DNA of 64,000 bases, taken from the NCBI RefSeq assembly GCF_005280735.1, contig NZ_CP040077.1, forward strand, positions 4,588,001 to 4,652,000, read 5' to 3'. Below the pieces are notes generated by a model. The model searched no databases, was not told the origin of the DNA, and saw only the letters and a list, made by a program, of their open reading frames with translations. This DNA is from Trinickia violacea. Its GTDB lineage: Bacteria; Pseudomonadota; Gammaproteobacteria; Burkholderiales; Burkholderiaceae. Every line of letters begins with the position of its first letter. Position 1 is the stretch's first letter. Positions 8,733 to 17,293 of this stretch are shown piece by piece. The position numbers and the translations under genes were made by a program.

Positions 8733-9776
8733 TCAAATCGCCTGATCGGTCGACGGCTTTTCCCACAGATTGATGCCGCCCTCGGTCGCGTAGCGATCGA
8801 TCTCCGCGAGTTCCTCTTGCGTGAACGCGAGGTTCTTCAGCGCGCCGACGTTCTCCCGCACCTGCTCCGGCTTGCTCGCGCCGATCAGCGCCGAGGTCAC
8901 GCGCGTATCGCGCAGCACCCACGCGAGCGCCATCTGCGCGAGGCTCTGGCCGCGCCGCTCGGCGATCGCATTGAGCTTGCGCACGTGCTCGATGTTCTCC
9001 GCGCTCAGATGGCCTTGCTGCAACGACCCGCCGCCGGGCTTGTTGACGCGCGCATCGGCAGGCACGCCGTTCAGGTACTTCGCGGTCAAGAGCCCTTGCG
9101 CGAGCGGCGTGAACGCGATGCTGCCCGCGCCGACATCGTCGAGCGCATCGAGCAGCTCACCTTCGATCCAGCGGTTGAGCATGTTGTACGCAGGCTGATG
9201 AATCAAAAGCGGCACCTTGTGCTCGCGCAACAGCTTCGCCATCTCGCGCGTCTTCGCGGCCGAGTACGACGAGATGCCGATATAGAGCGCCTTGCCTTGC
9301 TGCACAGCCGTCGCGAGCGCGCCGGCGGTTTCTTCGAGCGGCGTGTCGGCGTCGAAGCGATGCGAGTAGAAGATGTCGACGTAATCGAGCCCCATGCGCT
9401 GCAGGCTCTGATCGAGGCTCGCGAGCACGTACTTGCGCGAGCCGCCGCCTTGGCCATACGGGCCCGGCCACATGTCCCAGCCGGCTTTCGACGAGATCAG
9501 GAGTTCGTCGCGATACGGCTTGAAATCGTCCTTGAAGAGCCGGCCGAAATTGGTTTCGGCGCTGCCGTAGGGCGGGCCGTAGTTATTCGCGAGATCGAAA
9601 TGCGTGATGCCCAGATCGAACGCCGCACGCAGGATGTCGCGTTGCGTGGAGAGCGGCGTCGTGTCGCCGAAGTTGTGCCACAACCCGAGCGACAGTGCCG
9701 GTAGCTTGAGACCCGACTTGCCGCATACGCGGTACTGCATATCCGAATAGCGTTCCGTTGCTGCTTCGTAGGCCAT
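8733..9776 (-). CDS. Aldo/keto reductase, L-glyceraldehyde 3-phosphate reductase type (YghZ-like)
   Basis: NADPH-dependent aldo/keto reductase of 347 aa, closest in pattern to E. coli YghZ, which detoxifies L-glyceraldehyde 3-phosphate and methylglyoxal. The start region RYSDMQYRVCGKSGLKLPAL, the catalytic tyrosine region FDLANNYGPPYGSAE, the lysine in ISSKAGWDMWPG and the histidine in FYSHRFD form the active site. The C-terminal segment LIGASKPEQVRENV binds cofactor. GAGGAT precedes the ATG at 9776. Monocistronic. Confidence 0.92.
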   Translation of the reverse strand: MAYEAATERYSDMQYRVCGKSGLKLPALSLGLWHNFGDTTPLSTQRDILRAAFDLGITHFDLANNYGPPYGSAETNFGRLFKDDFKPYRDELLISSKAGWDMWPGPYGQGGGSRKYVLASLDQSLQRMGLDYVDIFYSHRFDADTPLEETAGALATAVQQGKALYIGISSYSAAKTREMAKLLREHKVPLLIHQPAYNMLNRWIEGELLDALDDVGAGSIAFTPLAQGLLTAKYLNGVPADARVNKPGGGSLQQGHLSAENIEHVRKLNAIAERRGQSLAQMALAWVLRDTRVTSALIGASKPEQVRENVGALKNLAFTQEELAEIDRYATEGGINLWEKPSTDQAI

Positions 9777-10021
9777 GTGAATCCTCGATGAAAGCGTGGC
9801 TAAGTGCACGGCCTCGCGCGGCCGCCCAGCCGGATATGTTAGCTAAACGCGTCTGTCCGTGCTGACGGCCGGAAGCGGTCCGGATAGTGGGATTCGGCGC
9901 GCTGCGATCGGCCTGAACGAACCGGGATGGCGATGGGATGAAGCGCCCGGCCAAGGGATGGACGACGTCATGCAGGTCTCATACACTGCCGCGTCCGTGT
10001 TTTTATCGATGGGAGCTTCAC

Positions 10022-10228
10022 ATGATCAAGGCGATTTCGCTTGCGCTGATCGTCGGCGGCGTCGTGCTGCTGTATTTCGGCGGCCAGTCGTTTCACTCGT
10101 TTGCCAACGACATGTCGCGCGTGTTCACCGGCGCGCCGACCAACAAGACGATCATGCTGATCGCAGGCGGCGTCGCGGCGACGGTCGCGGGGCTGATCGG
10201 GCTCACATTGTCGTCGGGCAAGCGTTGA
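10022..10228 (+). CDS. DUF3185 family small membrane protein
   Basis: A 68-residue protein with two hydrophobic helices (about residues 4-20 and 44-63) separated by a polar loop containing ANDMSRVFTGAPTNK, the pattern of DUF3185. GGGAG lies upstream of the ATG. An inner-membrane location is likely; no role is known. Confidence 0.8.
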   Translation: MIKAISLALIVGGVVLLYFGGQSFHSFANDMSRVFTGAPTNKTIMLIAGGVAATVAGLIGLTLSSGKR

Positions 10229-10325
10229 ACCGGGGGAACCCGGCAGCGGTTCGCAACGGCGGTGCGTGCCGATCAAGAGGCTATGGCGCCGGCTTCATGG
10301 CAGCCGCCGACGCCGTCCGCCCCTC

Positions 10326-11087
10326 CTAAAGCGCCACTTCCGGTTTGGAAGCCGAGCGCGACCCAGGCAGCGGCACGTTGCTCGCGCCGTGATAGGTGAA
10401 GACCAGCGAAAACTTCACGTCGTCGGACAGGTTCTGTCCCGCCGAATGCAGCGTATTGCAGTGGAAGAAAACGACATCGCCCGGCTGCAATTCCGGCGAC
10501 ACCGCCGTGTGAATCAGGGCCTGATTCTCCGGCAGATCGGAGCGGAAAAACTTCGCTTCGTCGAAACGATCGGACGTGAACGCGGTGTTGTGGGAGCCCG
10601 GCACGAACCATAGCCCGCCGTTGTTGACGGTCTCGGGCCCGAGCGCAAGCCACGTCGACACCAGATCGTCGCGCTCGAACGACCAGTAGCGCGCATCGCG
10701 GTGCCAGCCGGTCAGGCTGCCGTAGCGCGGGTGCTTCGTCATCAGGCAGTTGTGATGCGCGCGCGACAGGCGCGGCTCCTCGCCGAAATACAGCTCCATC
10801 CAACCCTTGATTTCGGGCGCCGTCGCCCACTCGCGCAAGAGCGCATGGCGCACGTAGGCGTCGAGCAGACGCCGCACCGTATGGCCGCCCGGCGCCTCTT
10901 TCGACTCCGGCGCGCCCGGGTAGCGCAAATCGGCTTCGAATTCGAGCGGCGCGGCCGCTTCCTCGAGCTGCTGCTGCGCGAGCGCCTTCAGCGCTACGCA
11001 CCGCTCGGGAGCGACGAGCCCCGGCACGACCACGTAGCCGCGTTCCCGCAGCATTTGCACCTGTTCCTTTTTTGAATGCTCTGGCAT
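10326..11087 (-). CDS. Phytanoyl-CoA dioxygenase (PhyH) family protein
   Basis: Fe(II)/2-oxoglutarate-dependent dioxygenase of 253 aa with the double-stranded beta-helix metal triad: His129 and Asp131 in GWHRDARYW, and His214 in the distal block FFHCNTLHSAGQN. An arginine of the 2-oxoglutarate site should follow near the C-terminus. The family hydroxylates diverse small molecules (phytanoyl-CoA, ectoine, amino acids); the substrate is not readable here. I chose the ATG at 11087 because upstream residues are basic and unlike the family. A perfect 16-bp palindrome at 11186-11201 lies upstream. Confidence 0.88.
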   Translation of the reverse strand: MPEHSKKEQVQMLRERGYVVVPGLVAPERCVALKALAQQQLEEAAAPLEFEADLRYPGAPESKEAPGGHTVRRLLDAYVRHALLREWATAPEIKGWMELYFGEEPRLSRAHHNCLMTKHPRYGSLTGWHRDARYWSFERDDLVSTWLALGPETVNNGGLWFVPGSHNTAFTSDRFDEAKFFRSDLPENQALIHTAVSPELQPGDVVFFHCNTLHSAGQNLSDDVKFSLVFTYHGASNVPLPGSRSASKPEVAL

Positions 11088-11472
11088 GAGGCGATCCGTA
11101 TTACGTTTTACGCAGGTTGACGTTTTGGTGAATGGATCGATTGTAAAGCGGGCATGATCGGCGCGGGCGCGCGCTGCACGGCGCTCGTGCATCGATGCAC
11201 GCAAATTGTTCGGAACGTCCGCGAAAACGGTGCGATCTCTCTTGGTAATAACCCTTAACCTTAGTGGGAGAACCCAGACTTTCGCCCGTCACGAATCGCG
11301 TGTAGTCTGCACCGATGTCGATTGCATCCGCTTTCTGCGCGCGGTCCACCGGGATCGCCGCCGCGTCCGGCCCTGATTGGGGCCACCACGTCCCGCGTGC
11401 TGGCATACATGCTGCTGCGTCTAGCTTGCCGCCGCTCACGTCCTGCGACGCTCTTCCCCTTTCGCTCGAACC
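11088..11472. other. Intergenic region upstream of the PhyH gene
   Basis: About 385 bp between divergent genes without a convincing gene. On the minus strand it has a TACAAT (11140-11145 on plus) that could be a -10 for the PhyH gene, and the palindrome at 11186-11201 further upstream. I see no clear promoter for the arginine-rich gene at 11473. Confidence 0.45.
11186..11201. promoter_or_regulatory. Perfect 16-bp palindrome, candidate operator
   Basis: CGTGCATCGATGCACG equals its own reverse complement over all 16 bases. It lies about 100 bp upstream of the PhyH-family start and 40 bp upstream of a possible -10, a position suited to a dimeric regulator. No cognate regulator is encoded next to it. 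Confidence 0.4.
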
Positions 11473-11838
11473 ATGCACACTCGTCTGACTACTGGTATCA
11501 AGCGCGTCGCCTTGAGGGCGGCCCGCCCCGCACGACGCCACATCGTGCGTGCGCTGCGCCATCACGCGGCGCGCACCCGCCAACTCGCGCAACAACGGCA
11601 CGCCACGTCGGCCGACGGCTTGCGCGCCTGGTTCCAAACGATTGTCTCGATGCTGCGCGTGCGCGCCGGCGCGCGCCCGTTCTCGCGCTTCTCGCTGCGC
11701 ACGCTGCTGCCCAAGCCGCCGGTCGTGCTCCGCGCATTGACCTCGCGCCGCACGCCGGACGTTTCGCTGCGCGGCGCGAGCCGCCGTCCGCGCCGCCTCG
11801 CGGCCAGCACCGGCTGGTTCGCGTTCGCCGCGCGCTGA
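11473..11838 (+). CDS. Arginine-rich basic hypothetical protein
   Basis: Encodes 121 aa with about a quarter arginine and many alanines, histidines and prolines; very basic and possibly nucleic-acid binding. Codon use (CGC, CTG, GCG, high GC at third positions) is typical of the surrounding genes, and the stop lies about 30 bp before a strong terminator, both in favour of a real gene. There is no clear Shine-Dalgarno sequence, and arginine-rich frames arise easily as shadows in GC-rich DNA. No family recognised. Confidence 0.45.
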   Translation: MHTRLTTGIKRVALRAARPARRHIVRALRHHAARTRQLAQQRHATSADGLRAWFQTIVSMLRVRAGARPFSRFSLRTLLPKPPVVLRALTSRRTPDVSLRGASRRPRRLAASTGWFAFAAR

Positions 11839-11867
11839 ATCGCAGCATCGCGTCGTAGAAAAAGAAA

Positions 11868-11897
11868 AACCCCGGTGCAAGCACCGGGGTTTTTTAC
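11868..11897. terminator. Bidirectional rho-independent terminator after metK
   Basis: AACCCCGGTGC (11868-11878) pairs perfectly with GCACCGGGGTT (11881-11891) around a two-base AA spacer, with A-runs on the left and T-runs on the right, so it can stop transcription both ways: metK from the right and the arginine-rich gene from the left. Confidence 0.9.
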
Positions 11898-11927
11898 TGA
11901 CTGCGTTCGCGCGAGTCAGGCCACTGC

Positions 11928-13115
11928 TTAGGCCAATGCTGCCACGGCTTCCGTACCGGCGGCTTCCGCGAGTGCCAGCGCCTTGTCGGTCGCTTCCCAC
12001 GAGAATTCCGGCTCTTCACGGCCGAAGTGACCATATGCCGCAGTCTTTTCGTAGACCGGACGCAGAAGGTCGAGCATCTGGACGATGCCCTTCGGACGCA
12101 GATCGAAGTGCTCGAGCACGAGCTTCGTGATCGTCTCATCCGACACGCGGCCCGTGCCATACGTGTTGACCATCACCGACGTGGGCTGCGCCACGCCAAT
12201 CGCGTACGACACTTGAATCAGGCAGCGCGACGCGAGGCCCGCGGCCACGATGTTCTTCGCGACATAGCGGCCGGCATAGGCGGCCGAGCGGTCGACCTTC
12301 GACGGATCCTTGCCCGAGAACGCGCCACCGCCGTGCGGCGCCGCGCCGCCGTACGTATCGACGATGATCTTGCGGCCCGTCAGACCGCAGTCGCCTTGCG
12401 GGCCGCCGATCACGAACCGGCCAGTCGGGTTCACGAGGAACTTGATGTCGCCCTTGATCAGATCGGCGGGCAGCGTCGGCTTGATGACTTCTTCGATCAC
12501 CGCTTCGCGCAGCGTCGCGAGCTCGATATCCGGCGAGTGCTGCGTGGACAGCACGACGGTGTCGATCGAATGCGGCTTGCCGTCGACGTAGCGCACCGTG
12601 ACCTGCGACTTCGCATCCGGACGCAGCCAGGGCAGGCGGCCGTCGCGTCGCAGGCTCGCCTGGCGCTCGACCAGCCGGTGCGACAGGTGGATCGGCAGCG
12701 GCATCAGCTCAGGCGTTTCGTCGCAGGCGTAGCCGAACATCAGGCCCTGGTCGCCGGCGCCTTGATCGAGGTTGTTGTCGTGCGCGCGGTCGACGCCTTG
12801 GGCGATGTCCGGCGATTGCTTGTCGTACGCGACGAGCACCGCACAGCCCTTGTAGTCGATGCCGTAGTCGGTGTTGTCGTAGCCGATGCGCTTGATCGTG
12901 TCGCGCGCGACCTGGATGTAGTCGACGTTCGCGGTCGTCGTGATTTCACCGGCGAGCACGACGAGACCCGTGTTGCACAGCGTTTCGGCGGCAACGCGGG
13001 AGTATTTGTCTTGCGTGAGGATTGCGTCGAGAATCGCGTCCGAGATTTGGTCGGCGACCTTGTCCGGATGGCCTTCGGAAACGGATTCAGACGTGAAGAG
13101 ATAGTCGTTTGCCAC
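11928..13115 (-). CDS. metK: S-adenosylmethionine synthetase
   Basis: Methionine adenosyltransferase, 395 aa, which makes SAM from methionine and ATP. The N-terminal ANDYLFTSESVSEGHPDKVA holds the catalytic histidine of the GHPDK motif, and the ATP/phosphate loops GAGDQGLMFGYA and GGGAFSGKDPSKVDRSAAY are intact. I chose the GTG at 13115: GGAG lies nine bases upstream and the protein then has the family length, whereas the ATG at 13130 overlaps that GGAG. It is monocistronic, with a sigma-70-type promoter, a structured SAM-II-like leader and a strong terminator. Confidence 0.97.
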   Translation of the reverse strand: MANDYLFTSESVSEGHPDKVADQISDAILDAILTQDKYSRVAAETLCNTGLVVLAGEITTTANVDYIQVARDTIKRIGYDNTDYGIDYKGCAVLVAYDKQSPDIAQGVDRAHDNNLDQGAGDQGLMFGYACDETPELMPLPIHLSHRLVERQASLRRDGRLPWLRPDAKSQVTVRYVDGKPHSIDTVVLSTQHSPDIELATLREAVIEEVIKPTLPADLIKGDIKFLVNPTGRFVIGGPQGDCGLTGRKIIVDTYGGAAPHGGGAFSGKDPSKVDRSAAYAGRYVAKNIVAAGLASRCLIQVSYAIGVAQPTSVMVNTYGTGRVSDETITKLVLEHFDLRPKGIVQMLDLLRPVYEKTAAYGHFGREEPEFSWEATDKALALAEAAGTEAVAALA

Positions 13116-13164
13116 TTTTGCAGACTCCATTGGTTACGGTTGGTTTTTCACGTAGCCAGCTTCG

Positions 13165-13270
13165 GGAGCCTGAAGCGGCGACGCTTTAGCGGATTTCCAA
13201 TACCGTCCGGACGCTTGATGCGCGCCCGGCGGCTTCGCCCCGCAAGTTGTCTATTAACTCGGCGAAGCCC
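13165..13270 (-). ncRNA. Candidate SAM-II-type riboswitch in the metK leader
   Basis: Read on the minus strand just after the metK promoter. A perfect 9-bp P1 stem forms from GGCTTCGCC and GGCGAAGCC (plus arms 13261-13269 and 13231-13239). P1's 5' strand is followed by GAGTT and its 3' strand is preceded by TTGC. A linker hairpin follows (CCGGGCGC with GCGTCCGG), then GAAATCC and GCTAAAGCG (plus 13182-13197), the last block being the hallmark of SAM-II pseudoknots. A downstream CGCTTCAG can pair with CTAAAGCG with one mismatch, giving an on/off switch before the start. The element downstream of the metX promoter has the same plan. GAGTT is less typical than GATTT, so the call is tentative. 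Confidence 0.6.
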
Positions 13271-13272
13271 GT

Positions 13273-13300
13273 ATTATAGCGTTTTCTCAGAATTGTCACA
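13273..13300 (-). promoter_or_regulatory. metK promoter
   Basis: On the minus strand a perfect -10 TATAAT (plus 13273-13278) lies 15-16 bp from a TGTGACA -35-like element (plus 13294-13300). Transcription would begin at about 13266, right at the P1 stem of the leader. Confidence 0.75.
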
Positions 13301-13404
13301 GGGCGTGAACGCGTGCGGTATCCACATTTGCTTTCGGTGTCTCTTCTTCCACACACGCCTCGCGCGCTTCACGCGCGCCGTCCGGCCGCCTGCGGAGCAG
13401 CGGC

Positions 13405-14289
13405 ATGCTAGGCCGGCTCGGGGGCAGGCTGGGCATCGCACTGCTCAAATTTCTCGCCATTCTCCCGTACGGTTTCGTCGCGCGCCTGGGCGACGGGCTC
13501 GGCTGGCTGCTCTACCAGATCCCCAGCCGGCGCCGGCGCATCGTCCATATCAACCTCAAGCTGTGCTTTCCCGAGTGGAGCGACGAAAAGCGCGAAGACA
13601 TCGCGCAAAAGCACTTCCGGCATGCGATTCGCAGCTACGTCGAGCGCAGCGTCCAGTGGTTCGGCTCGTTGAAGAAGCTCGAGAAGCTGGTGCAAGTCGA
13701 TAGCGAAGTCGACCTGACCGATCCCGACATGCCGCCCACGCTGCTGCTTGGCTTCCACTTCGTCGGTATCGAGGCCGGCTCGGTCTTCATCAATCGCGCG
13801 CTGCGGCGCCAGTGCGGCGCGCTCTATCAGCCGATGAAGAATCAGGAGCTCGATGAAATCGCCAAGCAGGCGCGCGGCCGCTTCGGCGCGGACATGGCGA
13901 GCCGCGCCGACAGCGCGCGCGTCGTGCTGCGCTGGCTGAAAGAGCGCAAGCCGGTCATGCTCGGCGCGGACATGGACTATGGCGTGCGCAACTCCACGTT
14001 CGTGCCGTTCTTCGGGATTCCCACCTGCACGCTGACTGCGGTCGGCCGGTTCGCGAAGGTGGGCCATGCGCAGGTCCTGCCGTTCATCGGCGAGGTGCTG
14101 CCGAATTACAAGGGCTACCGGCTCAAGGTGTTCAAGCCGTGGGACAACTACCCGAGCGGCGACGACGATATCGACGCACGCCGCATGAACGCCTTTCTCG
14201 AAGAGCAGATTCCGCGCATCGTCGAGCAGTACTACTGGGTGCACAAGCGCTTCAAGACTCGTCCGGAGGGCGAACCGAGCTTCTATTGA
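13405..14289 (+). CDS. lpxL: Lipid A biosynthesis lauroyl-type acyltransferase
   Basis: Inner-membrane-associated acyltransferase (LpxL/HtrB family), 294 aa, which adds a secondary acyl chain to lipid A from acyl-ACP. The catalytic HX4E is present as His118 and Glu123 in GFHFVGIEAG. An N-terminal hydrophobic helix is at about residues 8-28. Later family blocks are MLGADMDYGVRNSTFVPFFG and the C-terminal YYWVHKRFKTRPEGE. It is divergent from metK and heads the run lpxL-dapF-DUF484-xerC. Acyl length specificity cannot be inferred. Confidence 0.93.
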   Translation: MLGRLGGRLGIALLKFLAILPYGFVARLGDGLGWLLYQIPSRRRRIVHINLKLCFPEWSDEKREDIAQKHFRHAIRSYVERSVQWFGSLKKLEKLVQVDSEVDLTDPDMPPTLLLGFHFVGIEAGSVFINRALRRQCGALYQPMKNQELDEIAKQARGRFGADMASRADSARVVLRWLKERKPVMLGADMDYGVRNSTFVPFFGIPTCTLTAVGRFAKVGHAQVLPFIGEVLPNYKGYRLKVFKPWDNYPSGDDDIDARRMNAFLEEQIPRIVEQYYWVHKRFKTRPEGEPSFY

Positions 14290-14382
14290 TATGGGCCCAG
14301 GGCCCGATCGCACTGAACAGAGGCCCTGAACACCCTTTTTTAGACGCCGACGCCGCAAGCCGAGTCACTTACAATAGCGCCC

Positions 14383-15267
14383 ATGAAGCTCAAATTCACC
14401 AAAATGCATGGCGCGGGCAACGACTTCGTCGTGCTCGACGGCTACACCCGTCCGCTCGCACTGACGAGCGCCCAGGTGCGCGCGCTCGCGAACCGGCATT
14501 TCGGTGTCGGCGCCGATCAACTGCTGCTCGTCGAGCGGCCCACGATCGACGGCGTCGATTTCAAATATCGAATCTTCAATTGCGACGGCGGCGAAGTCGA
14601 GCATTGCGGCAATGGCGCGCGCTGCTTCGTCAAGTTCGTGCGCGACACGCGCCTCACCGATAAGACGAGCGTGCGCGTGCAGGTGCAAAACGGCGTCATC
14701 ACGCTGACGATGCAGGAAAACGGCCAGGTCGTCGTCGATATGGGGCAGCCGGTGTTCGAACCGGCGCGCGTGCCGTTCGACGCGAGCGGCCTCGACGGCC
14801 GCCGCGAAGGCGCCGATACGCTCTGGCCCCTTCAGTTGACCGGCGTCGATGCCTCGAATGGCGGCACGCGCTGGATCTCCGTCGTCTCGATGGGCAATCC
14901 GCATGCGGTGCAGATCGTCGATGACGTCGAGCAATATCCGGTAGGCCAGGTCGGCCCGGCGGTCGAGCATCACCCGCGCTTCCCGCAGCGCGTCAACGCC
15001 GGCTTCATGCAAATCGTCTCTCGCGGTGAAATCAAGCTGCGCGTGTTCGAGCGCGGCGCCGGCGAAACGCTCGCCTGCGGCACGGGCGCGTGCGCGGCAG
15101 TGGCCGCGGGCATCCGCCGCGGGCTGCTCGATTCGCCCGTCACCGTGCACACGCACGGCGGCGTGCTGACCATCGCCTGGGACGGCGCGCGCGACGAAGC
15201 CGCCCCGCTCACGATGGCAGGCCCGGCCGCGACCGTCTTCGAAGGCGAGATCGAGATCGCGGACTGA
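14383..15267 (+). CDS. dapF: Diaminopimelate epimerase
   Basis: Converts LL- to meso-diaminopimelate for lysine and peptidoglycan. It has 294 aa with the two catalytic cysteines, Cys75 in EVEHCGNGARC and Cys232 in TLACGTGACAA, and the N-terminal family start MKLKFTKMHGAGNDF. The gene follows lpxL after 93 bp and leads into the DUF484 and xerC genes, the same arrangement (dapF-DUF484-xerC) as in many proteobacteria. Confidence 0.97.
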   Translation: MKLKFTKMHGAGNDFVVLDGYTRPLALTSAQVRALANRHFGVGADQLLLVERPTIDGVDFKYRIFNCDGGEVEHCGNGARCFVKFVRDTRLTDKTSVRVQVQNGVITLTMQENGQVVVDMGQPVFEPARVPFDASGLDGRREGADTLWPLQLTGVDASNGGTRWISVVSMGNPHAVQIVDDVEQYPVGQVGPAVEHHPRFPQRVNAGFMQIVSRGEIKLRVFERGAGETLACGTGACAAVAAGIRRGLLDSPVTVHTHGGVLTIAWDGARDEAAPLTMAGPAATVFEGEIEIAD

Positions 15268-15322
15268 TCCAGCCAACCCACCCATTCAACCGATTCCCTG
15301 CGCATTCCTTATTGCCGAGACC

Positions 15323-16060
15323 ATGAACGATCGCGAAGTCGCTGAATACCTGCTCGCCACCCCCGGATTCTTCGACGAGCACGCCGAGCTGCTCGCGACC
15401 ATCCGACTTGCGAACCCGCACGGCAAGGCCGCGGTGTCGCTGCAGGAGCGGCAAATGGAAATGCTGCGCGAGAAGAACAAGCATCTCGAGCGGCGTCTCG
15501 CCGAGCTCTTGCGCTACGGCCACGAGAACGACAGCATCGCGGCGAAATTCAACCGCTGGACGATGCGCGTGATGGCCGAGCGCGACGCGTACGCGCTGCC
15601 GCGCGCCGTCTCGCAAGGGCTCACCGAGGTGTTCGACGTGCCGCAGGCGGCGCTGCGCGTCTGGGATCTGGCCGAGCCGTACCGCGAAGCGGACTTCGCG
15701 CGCCACGTCGGCGAGGAAGTGCGGATCTTCGCGAACAGCCTCGCCGCGCCGTATTGCGGCGCAAACACCGGTTTTGAAGCCGCGCAGTGGCTGATTTCGG
15801 GCGAATCCGCCGCGACGGCCACGAGTGCAGCGAGCGATTCGTCCGCCGACCCCGCCGCGGCCGAAGGCGCCGCGACACAATCGATCGCGCTGGTCGCGCT
15901 GCGCGATCCGCGCACGAGCGACGAAGGCGGGGCCGCCTTCGGCCTCCTCGTGATGGGCTCGCCAGACCCGCGCCGTTTCCACGAAGGCATGGCGACCGAT
16001 TTCCTCGCGCAGATCGGCGGGCTGGCGAGCGCGGCGCTGAGCCGTCTGATCGCTCGTTGA
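15323..16060 (+). CDS. DUF484 family protein
   Basis: A 245-aa protein of the family found between dapF and xerC in proteobacteria. The N-terminus MNDREVAEYLLATPGFFDEH and the coiled-coil stretch LQERQMEMLREKNKHLERRL (about residues 39-58) match DUF484. The rest is GAF-like. An alanine/serine-rich insert (about residues 157-185) precedes the final strand, and this insert looks specific to the lineage. Function unknown, possibly a sensory or scaffold protein connected with XerC. Confidence 0.9.
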   Translation: MNDREVAEYLLATPGFFDEHAELLATIRLANPHGKAAVSLQERQMEMLREKNKHLERRLAELLRYGHENDSIAAKFNRWTMRVMAERDAYALPRAVSQGLTEVFDVPQAALRVWDLAEPYREADFARHVGEEVRIFANSLAAPYCGANTGFEAAQWLISGESAATATSAASDSSADPAAAEGAATQSIALVALRDPRTSDEGGAAFGLLVMGSPDPRRFHEGMATDFLAQIGGLASAALSRLIAR

Positions 16061-16112
16061 CGCGCGCGCCTTCGCGCTCGATCCGCACCCTCATCGATCC
16101 GGAACCCGCCCT

Positions 16113-17042
16113 GTGACCGCGGCCGACAACGACCCGATTGCCGCCTACCTCTCGAGCCTCGAGCATGAGCGGCGGCTGTCGGCGCATACGCTGCGCGGCT
16201 ACACGCATGAACTCGACGAGCTGAAGAAACTCGCGAAGGGCCGCCCGCTGGAAAGCCTCACCGCCACCGACATGCGCAGCGCCGTCGCGCGCGCGCATGC
16301 GGGCGGGCTGTCGGCGCGCTCGATCGGGCATCGCCTGTCGGCATGGCGCGCGTTCTACCGGTGGCTCGCCGGGCGCATCGAGCTGCCCGCCAATCCCGTT
16401 GCGACCGTGCGCGCGCCGAAACAGGCAAAAACGCTGCCGAAGGCGCTTTCCGTCGACCACGCCAACGCGCTGATGGAAGCCCCCGCCGCCGCGAACACCG
16501 AAGGGCTGCGCGATCACGCGATGCTCGAGCTGTTCTACTCGTCGGGGCTGCGGCTTGCGGAACTGGTCGGCCTCGATGTCGCCTTCGCCGATGCCGACGG
16601 CTACCGCTCCGCCGGCTGGCTCGACCTGCAGGCGGCCGAAGTGACGGTGCTCGGCAAGGGCAACCGGCGGCGCACCGTGCCGGTCGGCAGCAAGGCGCTC
16701 GACGCGCTCAAGAACTGGCTCGCCGCGCGCGGCGAGTTCGTGAAGCTCGATCCGCATCCGCTCTTTTTGTCGGCGCGCGGCAACCGGATGTCGCCGAACG
16801 TCGTGCGCGACCGCGTAAAGCGCGCCGCGCTCGCGGCCGGCATTCCGGCCAACGTCCATCCGCACGTGCTGCGCCATTCGTTCGCGACGCATGTGCTGCA
16901 ATCGAGCGGCGATCTGCGGGCGGTGCAGGAGCTGCTTGGGCACGCGAGCATCACCGCGACGCAGGTCTATACCGCGCTCGATTTTCAGCATCTCGCGCAG
17001 GTGTACGACAAGGCGCATCCGCGCGCCAAGAAGCGCGACTGA
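16113..17042 (+). CDS. xerC: Tyrosine recombinase XerC
   Basis: Site-specific recombinase that with XerD resolves chromosome dimers at dif. It has 309 aa and the full catalytic set: Arg147 (GLRLAEL), Lys182 (LGKGNRRR), His251 and Arg254 (HVLRHSF), His277 (LLGHASI) and Tyr286 (TQVYTALD). The start is a GTG at 16113 and the first residues lead straight into the core-binding SAM-like domain. Because of its position after dapF-DUF484 it is the housekeeping XerC, not the integrase of a mobile element. Confidence 0.96.
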   Translation: MTAADNDPIAAYLSSLEHERRLSAHTLRGYTHELDELKKLAKGRPLESLTATDMRSAVARAHAGGLSARSIGHRLSAWRAFYRWLAGRIELPANPVATVRAPKQAKTLPKALSVDHANALMEAPAAANTEGLRDHAMLELFYSSGLRLAELVGLDVAFADADGYRSAGWLDLQAAEVTVLGKGNRRRTVPVGSKALDALKNWLAARGEFVKLDPHPLFLSARGNRMSPNVVRDRVKRAALAAGIPANVHPHVLRHSFATHVLQSSGDLRAVQELLGHASITATQVYTALDFQHLAQVYDKAHPRAKKRD

Positions 17043-17067
17043 ATGCCTCGCTCTCAAGGAAATCGCC

Positions 17068-17141
17068 TGGCCGCCCCAAGATTGACTTGCCCCCTCGGGG
17101 GACCTGGCGCGAAGCGCCAGGTCTGGGGGCGCTCATCAGCG
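17068..17141. repeat. Hairpin-centred intergenic element (REP-like)
   Basis: GACCTGGCGC (17101-17110) and GCGCCAGGTC (17114-17123) form a perfect 10-bp stem around GAA. It is framed by CCCCCTCGGGGG before and CTGGGGGCGC after, so the whole block can fold into a multi-branched structure. I believe similar blocks recur in Burkholderiaceae intergenic regions, but no other copy lies in this window. Confidence 0.5.
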
Positions 17142-17293
17142 GCGTAGACGGCCGTCGCTCTTGCCGGGAGCGGACGACCGCCTCCGGCCGCCACGTTCCC
17201 GCCCGGCGATGCCGCACAATCCGCGCTGCAGTCGACACACTCATCATCCCGCCACGCACAATCCGCGCGGCAGAAACTTGTTTTTGATCATTT

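Noticed and set aside
16113..17042. Integrase of a mobile element
   Set aside because: The recombinase sits in dapF-DUF484-xerC order and has XerC length and motifs.
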